A stretch of DNA of 64,000 nucleotides from Myxococcales bacterium (lineage in GTDB: Bacteria > Myxococcota_A > Polyangia > Polyangiales > JADJMO01), in the NCBI GenBank assembly GCA_016709545.1, contig JADJMO010000001.1, forward strand, positions 620,001 to 684,000, given 5' to 3'. A program made the translations under genes and the position numbers. How positions within the stretch are numbered: position 1 is the stretch's first letter; the number at the start of each line of letters is the position of its first letter. Below, one piece after another: positions 1 through 9,640 of the stretch. The notes under the pieces are model-generated. The model was not told the origin of the DNA. It did not search any database and saw nothing but the letters and a program-made list of their open reading frames with translations.

Positions 1-54
1 GGCGCGTGGTCACCGTCCCTATCTTGCGGCGAGCGTCGTTCTGCTGAGCGACCC

Positions 55-60
55 AAGGAG
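55..60 (+). promoter_or_regulatory. Ribosome binding site of the first SPFH gene
   Basis: AAGGAG lies 7 nt before the ATG at 68. It is a strong Shine-Dalgarno match and fixes the start of the SPFH/GYF gene. Confidence 0.75.
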
Positions 61-67
61 CGTTTCG

Positions 68-1531
68 ATGGGGATCTTCGACTTCGTCAAGCAGGGTACG
101 CAGGAGATGTGCATCGCGCGGCCGGACCCCGCGAAGCAGTTCATCGTCTACAAGCACCCCGACCAGACGGTCCCTGCCTACGCCCAGCTCACCGTCGACA
201 GCGACGAGTGTGCCGTCTTCTTCAAGGACGGGCGCGTGGTCGGTGTCCTCGGGCCGGGGCGTCACACGATGCAGTCGTCGAACATCCCGTTCCTCGGCAA
301 CATCGTCGACAAGTTCACGGGCGGTAACCTCTTCATCGCCGAGGTCTTCTTCGTGAAGACGGCGCCGGTCCGCGGCGTGAAGTTCGGCGGCACCCTCGCC
401 GACCTCGAGGACCCGATGACGGGCCTCATCGTCTCGCCCCGCATCTTCGGCGAGTTCGCGGTGCAGGTCACCGACCCGGCCACCTTCGTCGTGCAGTACG
501 TCGGCCAGGCGGCCGCGGGCAGCAACGACGAGGTCCTCGACTGGATCAAGGGCCAGTTCATGCTGGGCGCCAAGACGGTCATCGGCCAGATCTGCGATCA
601 GGAGCAGATCAGCGTCATCAAGACCGCCGCGATGACCAAGCAGATCGGCGAGCGCTTCATCCGGGAGTGCCCGGAGCTCGCCACGTGCGGCCTCAAGGTC
701 GCCACGATGGGCATGTTCAACCTGAACTTCACGCCCGAGGATCTGGCGGAGCTCAAGAAGTTCCAGGCCGTCCTCGCCGAGAAGAAGCGCGAGATCGCCG
801 TCGCCAAGATGGACGTCGCGCAGGGCACCTTCGAGGGCCAGGCCGCCGCGGCCCGCCAGCAGGCGGTCATGGACCAGAAGTTCTCCAACGACCAGCGCTA
901 CGTCCAGCAGCTCGCCGGCAACTACAACAACTACGCCGTCGGTCAGGCCATGATCGGCGCTGGCCAGGGCATGGCCACCGGCGAGGGTGGTGGTGGCATG
1001 GGCCTCATGGGCGCGCAGATGGCCGTCGGTGTCGGCATGGCTGGGCAGATGGGCCAGGGCATGTACGGCCAGGGCGCTCCGGGCGCGCCGGCCCCGCAGT
1101 TCGCTCCGCAGCAGGGCGGACCGGCGGGTGGTCCCTACTACTACGCGGGTGCAGGCGGCCAGAAGGGCCCCTTCGCCAACGCGCAGATGCTCGCGGCCGC
1201 GCTGGTCCAGGAGATGGGCCCGTCGGGCGCTGGCATGACCCAGGTCTGGGCGCAGGGCTGGCCGAGCTGGAAGGCGGCCTCCGCCGCGCCGGAGATCGCT
1301 CCGTTCCTCCCCGGGATGGCGCCGCCCCCGCCGCCTCCGCCGCCCCCGCCGCCCCCGCCGCCCCCCATCGTGGAGACCTTCCACGTGCAGTTCGCGGAGG
1401 GTGTCGTCCAGGTCACCGGTGTCAACGGTCTCCGCGAGGAGCTCGGTCGCCGCAACGCGAGCCCCGATCAGGTCATGGTCTGGAAGCCCGGTCTGCCCGG
1501 CTGGGTCGCCGCCAAGAACGTGATGGCCTGA
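68..1531 (+). CDS. SPFH-domain protein with C-terminal GYF-like modules
   Basis: 487 residues. The first ~240 residues look like an SPFH (stomatin/prohibitin/flotillin) domain of the type called virion-core-like in many bacteria; it starts MGIFDFVKQG and holds a VLGPGRHT turn. A basic alanine/glutamine-rich helix (~240-290) and a Gly/Met-rich stretch (~295-345) follow. A GYF_2-like module around a YYYAGAGGQKGPF motif comes next (~365-410), then about 15 consecutive prolines, then a second GYF-like end with two tryptophans. GYF domains usually bind proline-rich peptides, so the polyproline may be a self-ligand. SPFH proteins usually form membrane-associated oligomeric scaffolds; the partner here is unknown. 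The next gene encodes a shorter relative. Family call is firm, role inferred. Confidence 0.8.
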   Translation: MGIFDFVKQGTQEMCIARPDPAKQFIVYKHPDQTVPAYAQLTVDSDECAVFFKDGRVVGVLGPGRHTMQSSNIPFLGNIVDKFTGGNLFIAEVFFVKTAPVRGVKFGGTLADLEDPMTGLIVSPRIFGEFAVQVTDPATFVVQYVGQAAAGSNDEVLDWIKGQFMLGAKTVIGQICDQEQISVIKTAAMTKQIGERFIRECPELATCGLKVATMGMFNLNFTPEDLAELKKFQAVLAEKKREIAVAKMDVAQGTFEGQAAAARQQAVMDQKFSNDQRYVQQLAGNYNNYAVGQAMIGAGQGMATGEGGGGMGLMGAQMAVGVGMAGQMGQGMYGQGAPGAPAPQFAPQQGGPAGGPYYYAGAGGQKGPFANAQMLAAALVQEMGPSGAGMTQVWAQGWPSWKAASAAPEIAPFLPGMAPPPPPPPPPPPPPPPIVETFHVQFAEGVVQVTGVNGLREELGRRNASPDQVMVWKPGLPGWVAAKNVMA

Positions 1532-1616
1532 CGTCAGGCGCCCCGTGTGAGCCCGAAAGTGACGTCGCGAAGGGGCGAAGCGCCGTAGCGGCGGCACGTA
1601 GGGCGAACAAAAGCAG

Positions 1617-2291
1617 ATGGGCATTTTCGAGTTCATCAAGGAAGGGGCGGTCGAACACCATGTCGGCCGCCCCGTTTCCATGCGCGGGGAGCCGATCGCC
1701 CGGCACAGCGCGTACATCGTCCCGATCGCCGCGGAGCTCACCGTGGAGCCCGGCGACGTGGCCGTGTTCGTGGGCGTGGACCACGAGCCGATCGGCGTGC
1801 TCGGCCCCGGGCGCCACATCCTGCGCGAGTCCACGGCACCATTCCTCGCCGAGACGCTGCGGCACGAGGGCTGGGCGGTGCGGATCTGGTTCGTCGCCAT
1901 CCGCGCCTTCGAGACCGGCGGCCGCTCGGTCGTGATCGCCGACCCGGAGGCGTGCGTGCGCACCCTCGCGCGGCGGGGGCCACCGCTCGACGTCCACGCG
2001 TGGATCGAGCAGCTGCGCAGCGTGCCCGCCGCGTTCCTGGCCGCGGGCTTTCGCGACGCCGAGGCGCAGCGGCCGTCGCTGACGCCACCGCCGCCGCTGT
2101 CCACGACCGAGGGCATCCTGCCGTGTCCGGGGTGCGGCGAGCCCGGTGAGCTCAACGCGTTCTGCGCCCACTGCGGCGTGCGCGTGGCGCGCGCGCGCAC
2201 CTGTCTCGCGTGCACGCACGTGCTCTCGGCCAGCGCGAAGTTCTGTGCTTCGTGCGGCGCCGCAACCCCGACGGGCAACGAACCGGCCTGA
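1617..2291 (+). CDS. Short SPFH-like protein with C-terminal zinc ribbons
   Basis: 224 residues. The start MGIFEFIKEGA and a VLGPGRHI motif near residue 65 match the N-terminal part of the upstream SPFH gene, so the two are paralogues. Only the first half of the SPFH fold seems present (~residues 1-150). The C-terminus has two zinc-ribbon-like units made of CPGC/CAHC and CLAC/CASC pairs. SPFH plus zinc ribbon is a known architecture in virion-core-like bacterial proteins. It lies 85 bp after the first gene on the same strand, probably co-transcribed. No clear Shine-Dalgarno is seen. The function is unknown; the pair probably forms a mixed scaffold (inference). Confidence 0.7.
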   Translation: MGIFEFIKEGAVEHHVGRPVSMRGEPIARHSAYIVPIAAELTVEPGDVAVFVGVDHEPIGVLGPGRHILRESTAPFLAETLRHEGWAVRIWFVAIRAFETGGRSVVIADPEACVRTLARRGPPLDVHAWIEQLRSVPAAFLAAGFRDAEAQRPSLTPPPPLSTTEGILPCPGCGEPGELNAFCAHCGVRVARARTCLACTHVLSASAKFCASCGAATPTGNEPA

Positions 2292-2335
2292 CTTCACCTG
2301 ACGTCCCACCGGGCGCGCGGTGCTAGGCTTTCGCC

Positions 2336-3817
<1,482 letters not shown>

Positions 3818-3920
3818 CGCGGAAGAACTGACGCGGCCGCCTCTCGCTGAAGTTCGCTCGCGTCGGTCCGTCTTCGCTGACGAAGGGTGTTCCGTGCGGA
3901 GCGCCCGAGGAGCGAAGCCC

Positions 3921-4403
3921 ATGGTGGAGACGACGCCGTCGGGGACGCGGCACTGCTACGTGTCGTTCCTCCTGGGCGAGGAGACCTACGCGCTCGACGT
4001 CCGCGAGGCGCGCGAGATCGTCGATCTCCCGGCCCTCCGGCGCCTGCCGAACGCGCCGCCATGGATCGTGGGTGTGATGGACCTGCGCGGCGCGGTCGTG
4101 CCGGTGGTGGACCTGGAGAAGAAGCTCGGGATCCCTCGCACGGGCGGAGCGGCGGCCGGCTACGTGGTCGTCGTGGTGCTCCAGGTCCGCGGCCAGGAGC
4201 TGGTCGTCGGTGTCCTGGCCGACGCCGTGCTGGACGTCTTCGAACTGGCCGCCGACGAGCTCGGACGGCCTCCCGCCTTCGGCGCCCGCTTCTCCCGATC
4301 GTACCTGCGAGGCACGACCGACCGTGACGGGCAGCTGGTCCTCGTCCTGGAGGCCACGAGGGTGCTGGCGGATCGGGACGTGCGTCGAGCGACGGCCGCC
4401 TGA
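3921..4403 (+). CDS. CheW-like signalling adaptor
   Basis: 160 residues, one CheW domain covering most of the protein. Typical motifs are YVSFLLGEETYALDV near the N-terminus and IVGVMDLRGAVVPVVDL near residue 55. CheW proteins couple receptors to a CheA kinase. No cheA, receptor or cheY is present nearby, so this is an orphan adaptor. The start at 3921 is chosen because GAGGAG (3907-3912) lies 8 nt upstream; an in-frame GTG at 3894 would add nine residues but lacks such a site. The stop is followed by the rpoN promoter region. Confidence 0.85.
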   Translation: MVETTPSGTRHCYVSFLLGEETYALDVREAREIVDLPALRRLPNAPPWIVGVMDLRGAVVPVVDLEKKLGIPRTGGAAAGYVVVVVLQVRGQELVVGVLADAVLDVFELAADELGRPPAFGARFSRSYLRGTTDRDGQLVLVLEATRVLADRDVRRATAA

Positions 4404-4451
4404 CCCGCCGACGGAGCACGAACCCCCAGAACTGCAAGCAAAATCCAGCGT

Positions 4452-4467
4452 TGGCTCGCCCCCTGCA
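4452..4467 (+). promoter_or_regulatory. Sigma-54 (-24/-12) promoter of rpoN
   Basis: TGGCTCGCCCCCTGCA matches the sigma-54 consensus TGGCACG-N4-TTGCW at all but two defined positions and has the required GG-N10-GC spacing (GG 4453-4454, GC 4465-4466). It lies in the cheW-like/rpoN gap, 47 nt before the rpoN start, which predicts transcription start near 4478. The match and spacing are seen directly; autoregulation of rpoN is inferred. Confidence 0.6.
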
Positions 4468-4514
4468 TACACCCCTGTGGCGAGGGCCTTGCGGGTGTTA
4501 TGGTGGGGGCCGGC

Positions 4515-6007
4515 ATGGAGATCAAACAACAGCTCAAGCTGGGGCAGCACCTCGTGATGACCCCCCAGTTGCAGCAGGCCATTCGCCTCCTGCAGCTGAA
4601 CCAGCTCGAGCTGCGAGACGAGATCAACCACGAGCTCGAGGCCAACCCGGTCCTCTCCGACGAGCTGACCGACCCGAAGCAGGGCGCGGCCGGCGAGGCC
4701 GAGATGGAGCTCACCACGCCCGATCGCGTGGACATCGCCGACAGCAACAAGGAGTCGCTGGCCGACCGCGCGCAGGACAAGCAGGTCGCCGAGGTGGACT
4801 GGGAGCAGTTCCTCGAGAACGCACCCAGCAGCAGTCCACCGGCTCCCAGCGCAACGGCTTCGACGAGCTGCCCCCGATCGAGCAGAACCTGACCCGCCGC
4901 GAGTCGCTCGAGGAGCACCTGCTCTGGCAGGTCCAGAACAGCGACTTCACCGACGCCGAGCGCCGGTTCGCGGAGCTCGTCATCGGCAACCTCGACGACC
5001 GCGGCTTCCTCGATCTCGGAGGCACCGAGCGCGAGGACGGCACCCGCACCCCCGACCTCACCCTCGAAGACCTCGCGAACGAGGCCGACCTGCTGCCGGA
5101 AGACGCCGAAGAGGTCATCCAGCTCATGCAGCAGATGGACCCGGTCGGCACCTGCTGCCGCGATCTGCGCGAGTGCCTGCTCGTCCAGGCCGAGCTCTAC
5201 GGCTACGACGACGCCGAGATCGACATCATCGACCGGCACCTGCACAACGTCGAGAAGCGCAACTGGGGCGCCATCGCGCGCGACCTCAAGATCACCCCCG
5301 AAGAGGTGGTCGAGGCGGCCAAGCAGATCCAGAAGCTCGAGAGCCGGCCGGCGCGCAACTTCACCACGACCGACGACAAGAGCATCGCGATCACCCCCGA
5401 CGTCTACATCACCAAGGACGACGGGCAGTGGGTGGTGGTCGACAACGACAAGGGCTTGCAGCGCCTCTACATCAACGAGGGCCTCGCCAAGCGGATGCTC
5501 AAGGATCCGCAGGCCAAGGAGTTCATCGGCGAGAAGCTCCGCAACGCCCAGTGGCTGATCCGCGCCATCGAGCAGCGCCGCAAGACGATCATCCGGGTCA
5601 CCGAGTGCATCGTCGACAAGCAGAAGGAGTTCTTCGAGAAGGGCGTCGCCTTCCTGAAGCCCATGATCCTCCGCGACGTGGCCGAGACGGTCGGCATGCA
5701 CGAGTCCACCATCTCGCGCGTCACCACCAACAAGTACGTCCACACCCCGCAGGGGCTCTTCGAGCTCAAGTACTTCTTCAACTCGGCCATCCGCCGCACC
5801 GCCGAGGACGACATCGCGTCGGAGGCGGTCAAGCAGGCCATCAAGAAGCTGATCGACGGCGAGGACAAGGACAACCCCCTGTCGGATCAGGCGATCGTCG
5901 AGCTGCTCGAGCGCAACGAGGGCATCCAGATCGCCCGCCGCACGGTCGCCAAGTACCGCGAGGTCCTCGGCATCCTCGCCTCGAGCAAGCGCAAGCGGAT
6001 GTTCTAG
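4515..6007 (+). CDS. rpoN: RNA polymerase sigma-54 factor (one frameshift in this sequence)
   Basis: The N-terminus MEIKQQLKLGQHLVMTPQLQ is the activator-contacting region I of sigma-54. The C-terminus carries the RpoN box ARRTVAKYRE. Sigma-54 directs transcription from -24/-12 promoters with AAA+ activators. The frame breaks near 4820: codons up to ...FLEN are in one frame and continue (...QQQSTGSQRNGFDELPP) in another. Adding one base near 4820-4823 gives N-G-T-Q-Q-Q-S-T-G and a 497-residue protein of normal length. The break lies in the variable acidic region II, so an internal reinitiation is not excluded, but a sequencing error is more likely. ATG 4515 fits the family; an in-frame ATG at 4500 adds five residues. 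Confidence 0.92.
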
Positions 6008-6037
6008 GTCTCGCCGCCAGTCACAACGCGGCCGCCT

Positions 6038-6553
6038 TCACCAGTTCGGGTTTCCTTGGAGGAGCTTGTCCTCTTGCGACTTGGTCAGCTGCCCCGCGCT
6101 GGCCCACAGCACCTTGCCCGCCTTGTCGACCAGCACGAGGTTCGAGAGGTTCGCGTGCGCAGAGAGCGCGGTCTTCCCCTTGCCGCTCCAGTCCGCGTAG
6201 ACCGTGATGCCGTTCTTCTTGCCCGCGTCGCGGAGGGCGTCCTTCACGAAGCCCTTCGCCGGGAAGAAGTTCCAGCTCGAGACGTCGGCGATGGGGAGTA
6301 GCACCACCTTGCCGCCGAGCGTCTTCTGCAGGGCGCCGAAGCGCTCCTTGAAGGCCTTGTTCTGGCCGCCCGCGTCCTTGTCCTCGAAGACGATCAGCGC
6401 GGCCTTGCCCGAACGCAGGGCCGAGAGCGCGAAGGCCTTGTCGTCGGCGTCGTGGACCGTGAAGTCGCCGAGCGCGGTCCCCGGAGACAGCAGGGCCGAG
6501 GCCTCCACCGCGACGAGAGAGGTGGCGACCGCGGACGGGAGGCCCCAGCGCAT
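6038..6553 (-). CDS. Exported redoxin-like (YtfJ-type) protein without cysteines
   Basis: 171 residues with an N-terminal hydrophobic segment that looks like a signal peptide. The body has the thioredoxin-like order seen in redoxin/YtfJ proteins: LGDFTVHDADDKAF, then a strand (AALIVFEDKD), then NLVLVDKAGKVLW near the C-terminus. The protein contains no cysteine at all, so it cannot do thiol redox chemistry and is probably a binding or structural member of the fold. Its ATG overlaps the stop of the glycosyltransferase (TGATG at 6553), so it is translationally coupled as the last gene of the leftward operon. The family call is moderate. Confidence 0.65.
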   Translation of the reverse strand: MRWGLPSAVATSLVAVEASALLSPGTALGDFTVHDADDKAFALSALRSGKAALIVFEDKDAGGQNKAFKERFGALQKTLGGKVVLLPIADVSSWNFFPAKGFVKDALRDAGKKNGITVYADWSGKGKTALSAHANLSNLVLVDKAGKVLWASAGQLTKSQEDKLLQGNPNW

Positions 6554-7793
6554 CAGCCCACCCCCGCCGCGGCGTAGGGCCGGGCGACCGTGAGCTCGTC
6601 GACCACCGCGCGGAACCGCGCGTGGACGTCGTGCCGCGCGAACGACCGGCCGAGCTCGACGGCGCGCTCCTTGAAGCTCGACTCCGAGAGCACCCGCAGG
6701 ACCGCCTCGCGCACCGCGTTCGACGCCACGGTGCTCGCGCGCAGCATGAGCCCCGCGCCGGCGTCGCGGATGGCCGTCATGGCGAGGAACTGGTCGAGGT
6801 TGCTCGGGATGCCCACCACCGGCGCGCCCTCGGCGATCGCCTGGTACGCGGTGCTCGCCCCGCCGTTGCAGATCACCAGCGAGGCGCGGCGCGCGACGAG
6901 GTCGCCGGGCACCATGTCGACCACGCGCACGTTGGGGGCACGACCTTCGGCCTGGCGCGGCCCGCGGTGGCCACGAGCGCGTCGACGGGCAGGAGCCCGA
7001 GCGCGTCGATCACCGCCGGGAGCGCGTTGACGTCGCCCGAGGAGCCGAGGGTGGCGTAGACGAGGGGCCGCGTGCGCCCGAGCTCGTCGAAGTCGACCGG
7101 CGCGGCCACGTTCGGCGACCACAGGATCGGGCCGAGGAACACGCGACGCGGGTCGTGCTTCGAGAGCGGGACGAGCGAGGCGTCGTCCGGGTAGAGCGTG
7201 CGGTCGCCCCAGGTGATCACCTCGTGCAGGCTGCCGATCTCCGGGAGGCGGTGCTTCTTGCGGAGCTCGTTCACCGGCTTGGCGAAGTGCGCCAGCACCT
7301 TGGGCAGCGCCATCGGGAAGTACTTCTCGGCCATGGGGATGCCGACCAGCTTGAGCACCGGGTGGTCGGGGAGGGGGAAGCGCTCGCGGATCGCGTGCGG
7401 GCTCCAGAACGCGTTCACCACGGTCGCGCACGGCACCCCGGCGAGCGGGGCGGAGATCGCCGTGGACCAGCGCAGGTCGGAGACCACGAGGTCGGGCTTC
7501 ACCTGGTCGAACAGGCGCCGCTCGTCGTCGACGTACGACGAGAGCACCGAGCGCTCGTAGAGCCGGTCGCCGCTGGCGAGCGAGGCCTCGATCTTCTTCG
7601 GGTCGATCGAGGCGAGGGGCCACCGCGTCATGCGCTCGGGCGCGAGGGTCGCGTCGCCGAACAGGCGAGGGTCGTACGTGCCGCAGGCGAAGTGCACGTC
7701 GAACTCGCGACGATCGAGCCCGCGCGCCAGCACGAGGCTGCGGACGATCTGGGACCAGGTGACGTGCTCGCAGAGGAACAGGATCCGACGCAT
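6553..7793 (-). CDS. GT-B glycosyltransferase, UGT/CrtX-like (one frameshift)
   Basis: Begins MRRILFLCEHVTWSQ. Motifs are those of UDP-glycosyltransferase-like GT-B enzymes: PDLVVSDLRW in the acceptor half, then YATLGSSGD, and in the donor half ICNGGASTAYQAIAEGAPVVGIP followed by DQ. The frame breaks in the five-G run 6934-6938; restoring one G joins VVPP to NVRVVDM and gives ~413 residues. It sits 2 bp after the permease gene in an operon divergent from carotenoid genes. CrtX-type enzymes of this fold glycosylate carotenoids, so a carotenoid or related lipid is the likely acceptor (inference). A macrolide-type glycosyltransferase is the main alternative. Confidence 0.8.
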
Positions 7794-7795
7794 GC

Positions 7796-8854
7796 TCAGG
7801 CGCTTTCCCGGCGCGCGAGGGCGGCGCCGCACAAGATCGAAACGAGACCGAAACCGACGAGGACGATGCAGGAGGGCAGGAGCTCGGCGACCGAGAGGCC
7901 GCGGAACGTGGCGCCCTCGAGCGCAGAGATGCCCCAGCGCACCGGCGAGACGCAGCTCGCGGCGCGCATCCACGCGGGCATCACCGAGAGGGGGACCATG
8001 GCGCCGCCGACCATGGCGAGCAGGAGCAGCGTGGCCCAGGAGGCGCCGCCGACGGCCTGCTCGGTGCGGCCGATCGAGCCGAGGAGCACGGTGATGCCGG
8101 CGAAGCACGCGGCGCAGCACACGATGGCGACCGGCAGCCCGAGGAACTTCTCGACGCGCACGCCGAAGAAGACTCGCGCGGCGATCAGCAGCACCGTCGC
8201 GTCCACCGTGCAGGCGACGAGGCAGGCCACGAGCTTGCCGAGCAAGAGGGTGATGGGGCGGATGGGCGCGCTGCGCAGGCGCAGGTGCGTGCCCGAGCGG
8301 CGCTCGGCGACCGTGGCCGCGGCGAACGCGCCGGCGCAGCCGATGAGGCCCCACAGCACGGCGGCCGGGAAGGCGAGCTCGAAGCCGGTGCGCGGCGCGA
8401 CGATGTCGGCGATGGGGCGCCGCTCGATGGGCGCGAGCGCACAGCCCGGCGAGAGCAGGCCCTTGGCGAGGGCGCCCTCGATCCACGCGGCCTCCGCGCC
8501 CTTGGTGGGATCGACACCCAGCGCGAGGGGTGCGCCGGTCGCGAACGCCGCGGGCACGACGAGCATCGCGGCGGCCTCTCCGCGCCGGACGCGCAGCGAG
8601 GCCTCCTCGGCCGTGCGGCTCGGGTCGAGCGTCAAGCCCTGGGCGGCGAGACCCTGCGCGAGCTGCTTCGAGGCCGGATCCTGGGCCTGGTCGACCATCG
8701 CGACCACGATCCGCCGCTCGCGCGTCTCGTGTGGGAAGATGGCCCCGAACAGGGTCGCGAAGATGAGCGGGAACACGCACGCCCAGAACAGGGCGCCGCG
8801 ATCGCGCACGAGCAGCCGCAGGTCCTTCTCCGCGAGCAGGAGCACCGTCCTCAT
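7796..8854 (-). CDS. ABC-2 type transporter permease
   Basis: 352 residues starting MRTVLLLAEKDLRLLVRDRGALFW, the usual cytoplasmic head of ABC-2 permeases. One membrane helix (~residues 22-45) is followed by an extracytoplasmic region of ~120 residues. A cluster of five helices fills the C-terminal half, with the family motif ERRSGTHLRLRSAPI before it. The start overlaps the ATPase stop by 4 bp (ATGA), as expected for subunits made in equal amounts. The permease is larger than the short drug-exporter type and resembles YhgE/NodJ-like exporters. Its substrate is unknown; the neighbours suggest a glycosylated carotenoid or other lipid. Confidence 0.85.
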   Translation of the reverse strand: MRTVLLLAEKDLRLLVRDRGALFWACVFPLIFATLFGAIFPHETRERRIVVAMVDQAQDPASKQLAQGLAAQGLTLDPSRTAEEASLRVRRGEAAAMLVVPAAFATGAPLALGVDPTKGAEAAWIEGALAKGLLSPGCALAPIERRPIADIVAPRTGFELAFPAAVLWGLIGCAGAFAAATVAERRSGTHLRLRSAPIRPITLLLGKLVACLVACTVDATVLLIAARVFFGVRVEKFLGLPVAIVCCAACFAGITVLLGSIGRTEQAVGGASWATLLLLAMVGGAMVPLSVMPAWMRAASCVSPVRWGISALEGATFRGLSVAELLPSCIVLVGFGLVSILCGAALARRESA

Positions 8855-9601
8855 GCGTTCCCCCGCGGCAAGAGGGACATCGCGTGCTCGAGCTCGGCCG
8901 AGCTCTTGTCGGTCTCCTCCTGGTGCACGCGGCCCTGGGCGAGGAACAGCACCCGGTCGGACAGGCGCGCGATCTCGTCGAGGTGGTGCGAGGCGTAGAC
9001 GACGGCGACCCCGCGCGACTTGAGCCGCTCGATGGCCGAGAGGATGTGGCTCCGCGAGTCGGGGTCCACGCCGACGGTGGGCTCGTCGAGGAGGAGCAGG
9101 GTGGGGGCATGCACGACCGCCGTCGCCACGTGGAGCCGGCGGCGCATGCCGCCCGAGAGCGTGCCGACGCGCGCGCAGCGGCGCTCGCCGAGCCGGCTCA
9201 TCGCGAGCCCCTCCTCCACCGCGACCTCGAGTCGCGCGCCGGCGAGGCCGTGGATGCGGCCGAAGAACGAGAGGTTCTCCTCGACCGAGAGCTCGTCGTA
9301 GAGCGCGGTCGACTGCGGTGCGAAGCCGAGGCGCGCGCGACTTCGGCCTCCGCGGGTCGATCTGCCCCGCGATGGTGATGCACCCGCGGTCGGGCGCGAG
9401 CAGGCCCGCGCAGAGGTGGAGGAGCGTGGTCTTGCCGGCGCCGTTCGGCCCGAGGAGTCCGACGACCTCGCCGCGCGCGACGCTGAGGTCGATGCCCGCC
9501 ACGGCGTGCGTGTCGCCGAGGCGCTTCTCGAGACCTTCGACACGGAGGGCGAGGTCGGGTTGCAGGGTCGAGCTTGACAAGGGAAGGTTAGACAATAACA
9601 T
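8851..9601 (-). CDS. ABC transporter ATP-binding protein (one frameshift)
   Basis: All ATPase motifs are present but split over two frames: Walker A GPNGAGKTT in the first, then signature LSGGMRRRL, Walker B LLLLDEPTVGVD and H-loop YASHHLDEI in the second. The break is around 9333-9345 in a CG repeat. Adding one CG unit (or removing one base) joins RRPKSRA to RLGFAPQ and gives about 250 residues. It is the first gene of the leftward operon and pairs with the permease. The chosen ATG (9601) lies inside the shared promoter region, so a downstream non-ATG start is possible. Confidence 0.85.
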
Positions 9602-9620
9602 TGGACAAGAGTTAGTCAAC
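9574..9620. promoter_or_regulatory. Divergent crt/ABC promoter with operator-like repeats
   Basis: A locally AT-rich stretch between the two operons. On the plus strand TTGACA (9574-9579), a 16-nt spacer and TAACAT (9596-9601) form a good housekeeping promoter pointing at crtY. The motif TTrGACAA recurs: TTGACAA 9574, TTAGACAA 9588, TTGGACAA 9601 and TTAGTCAA 9612, spaced 14, 13 and 11 nt. Iterated sites over the -35/-10 region are how CarA/CarH-type MerR repressors control carotenoid promoters, and such a regulator is the last gene of the operon. The sequence is observed; the assignment is inferred. Confidence 0.5.
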
Positions 9621-9640
9621 CGCGGACCTCGGTGGAGCCC

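Noticed and set aside
1322..1367. Polyproline codon run as an assembly artefact like the poly-G block
   Set aside because: It is a regular CCG/CCC/CCT mixture in frame within an intact gene and has natural flanks.
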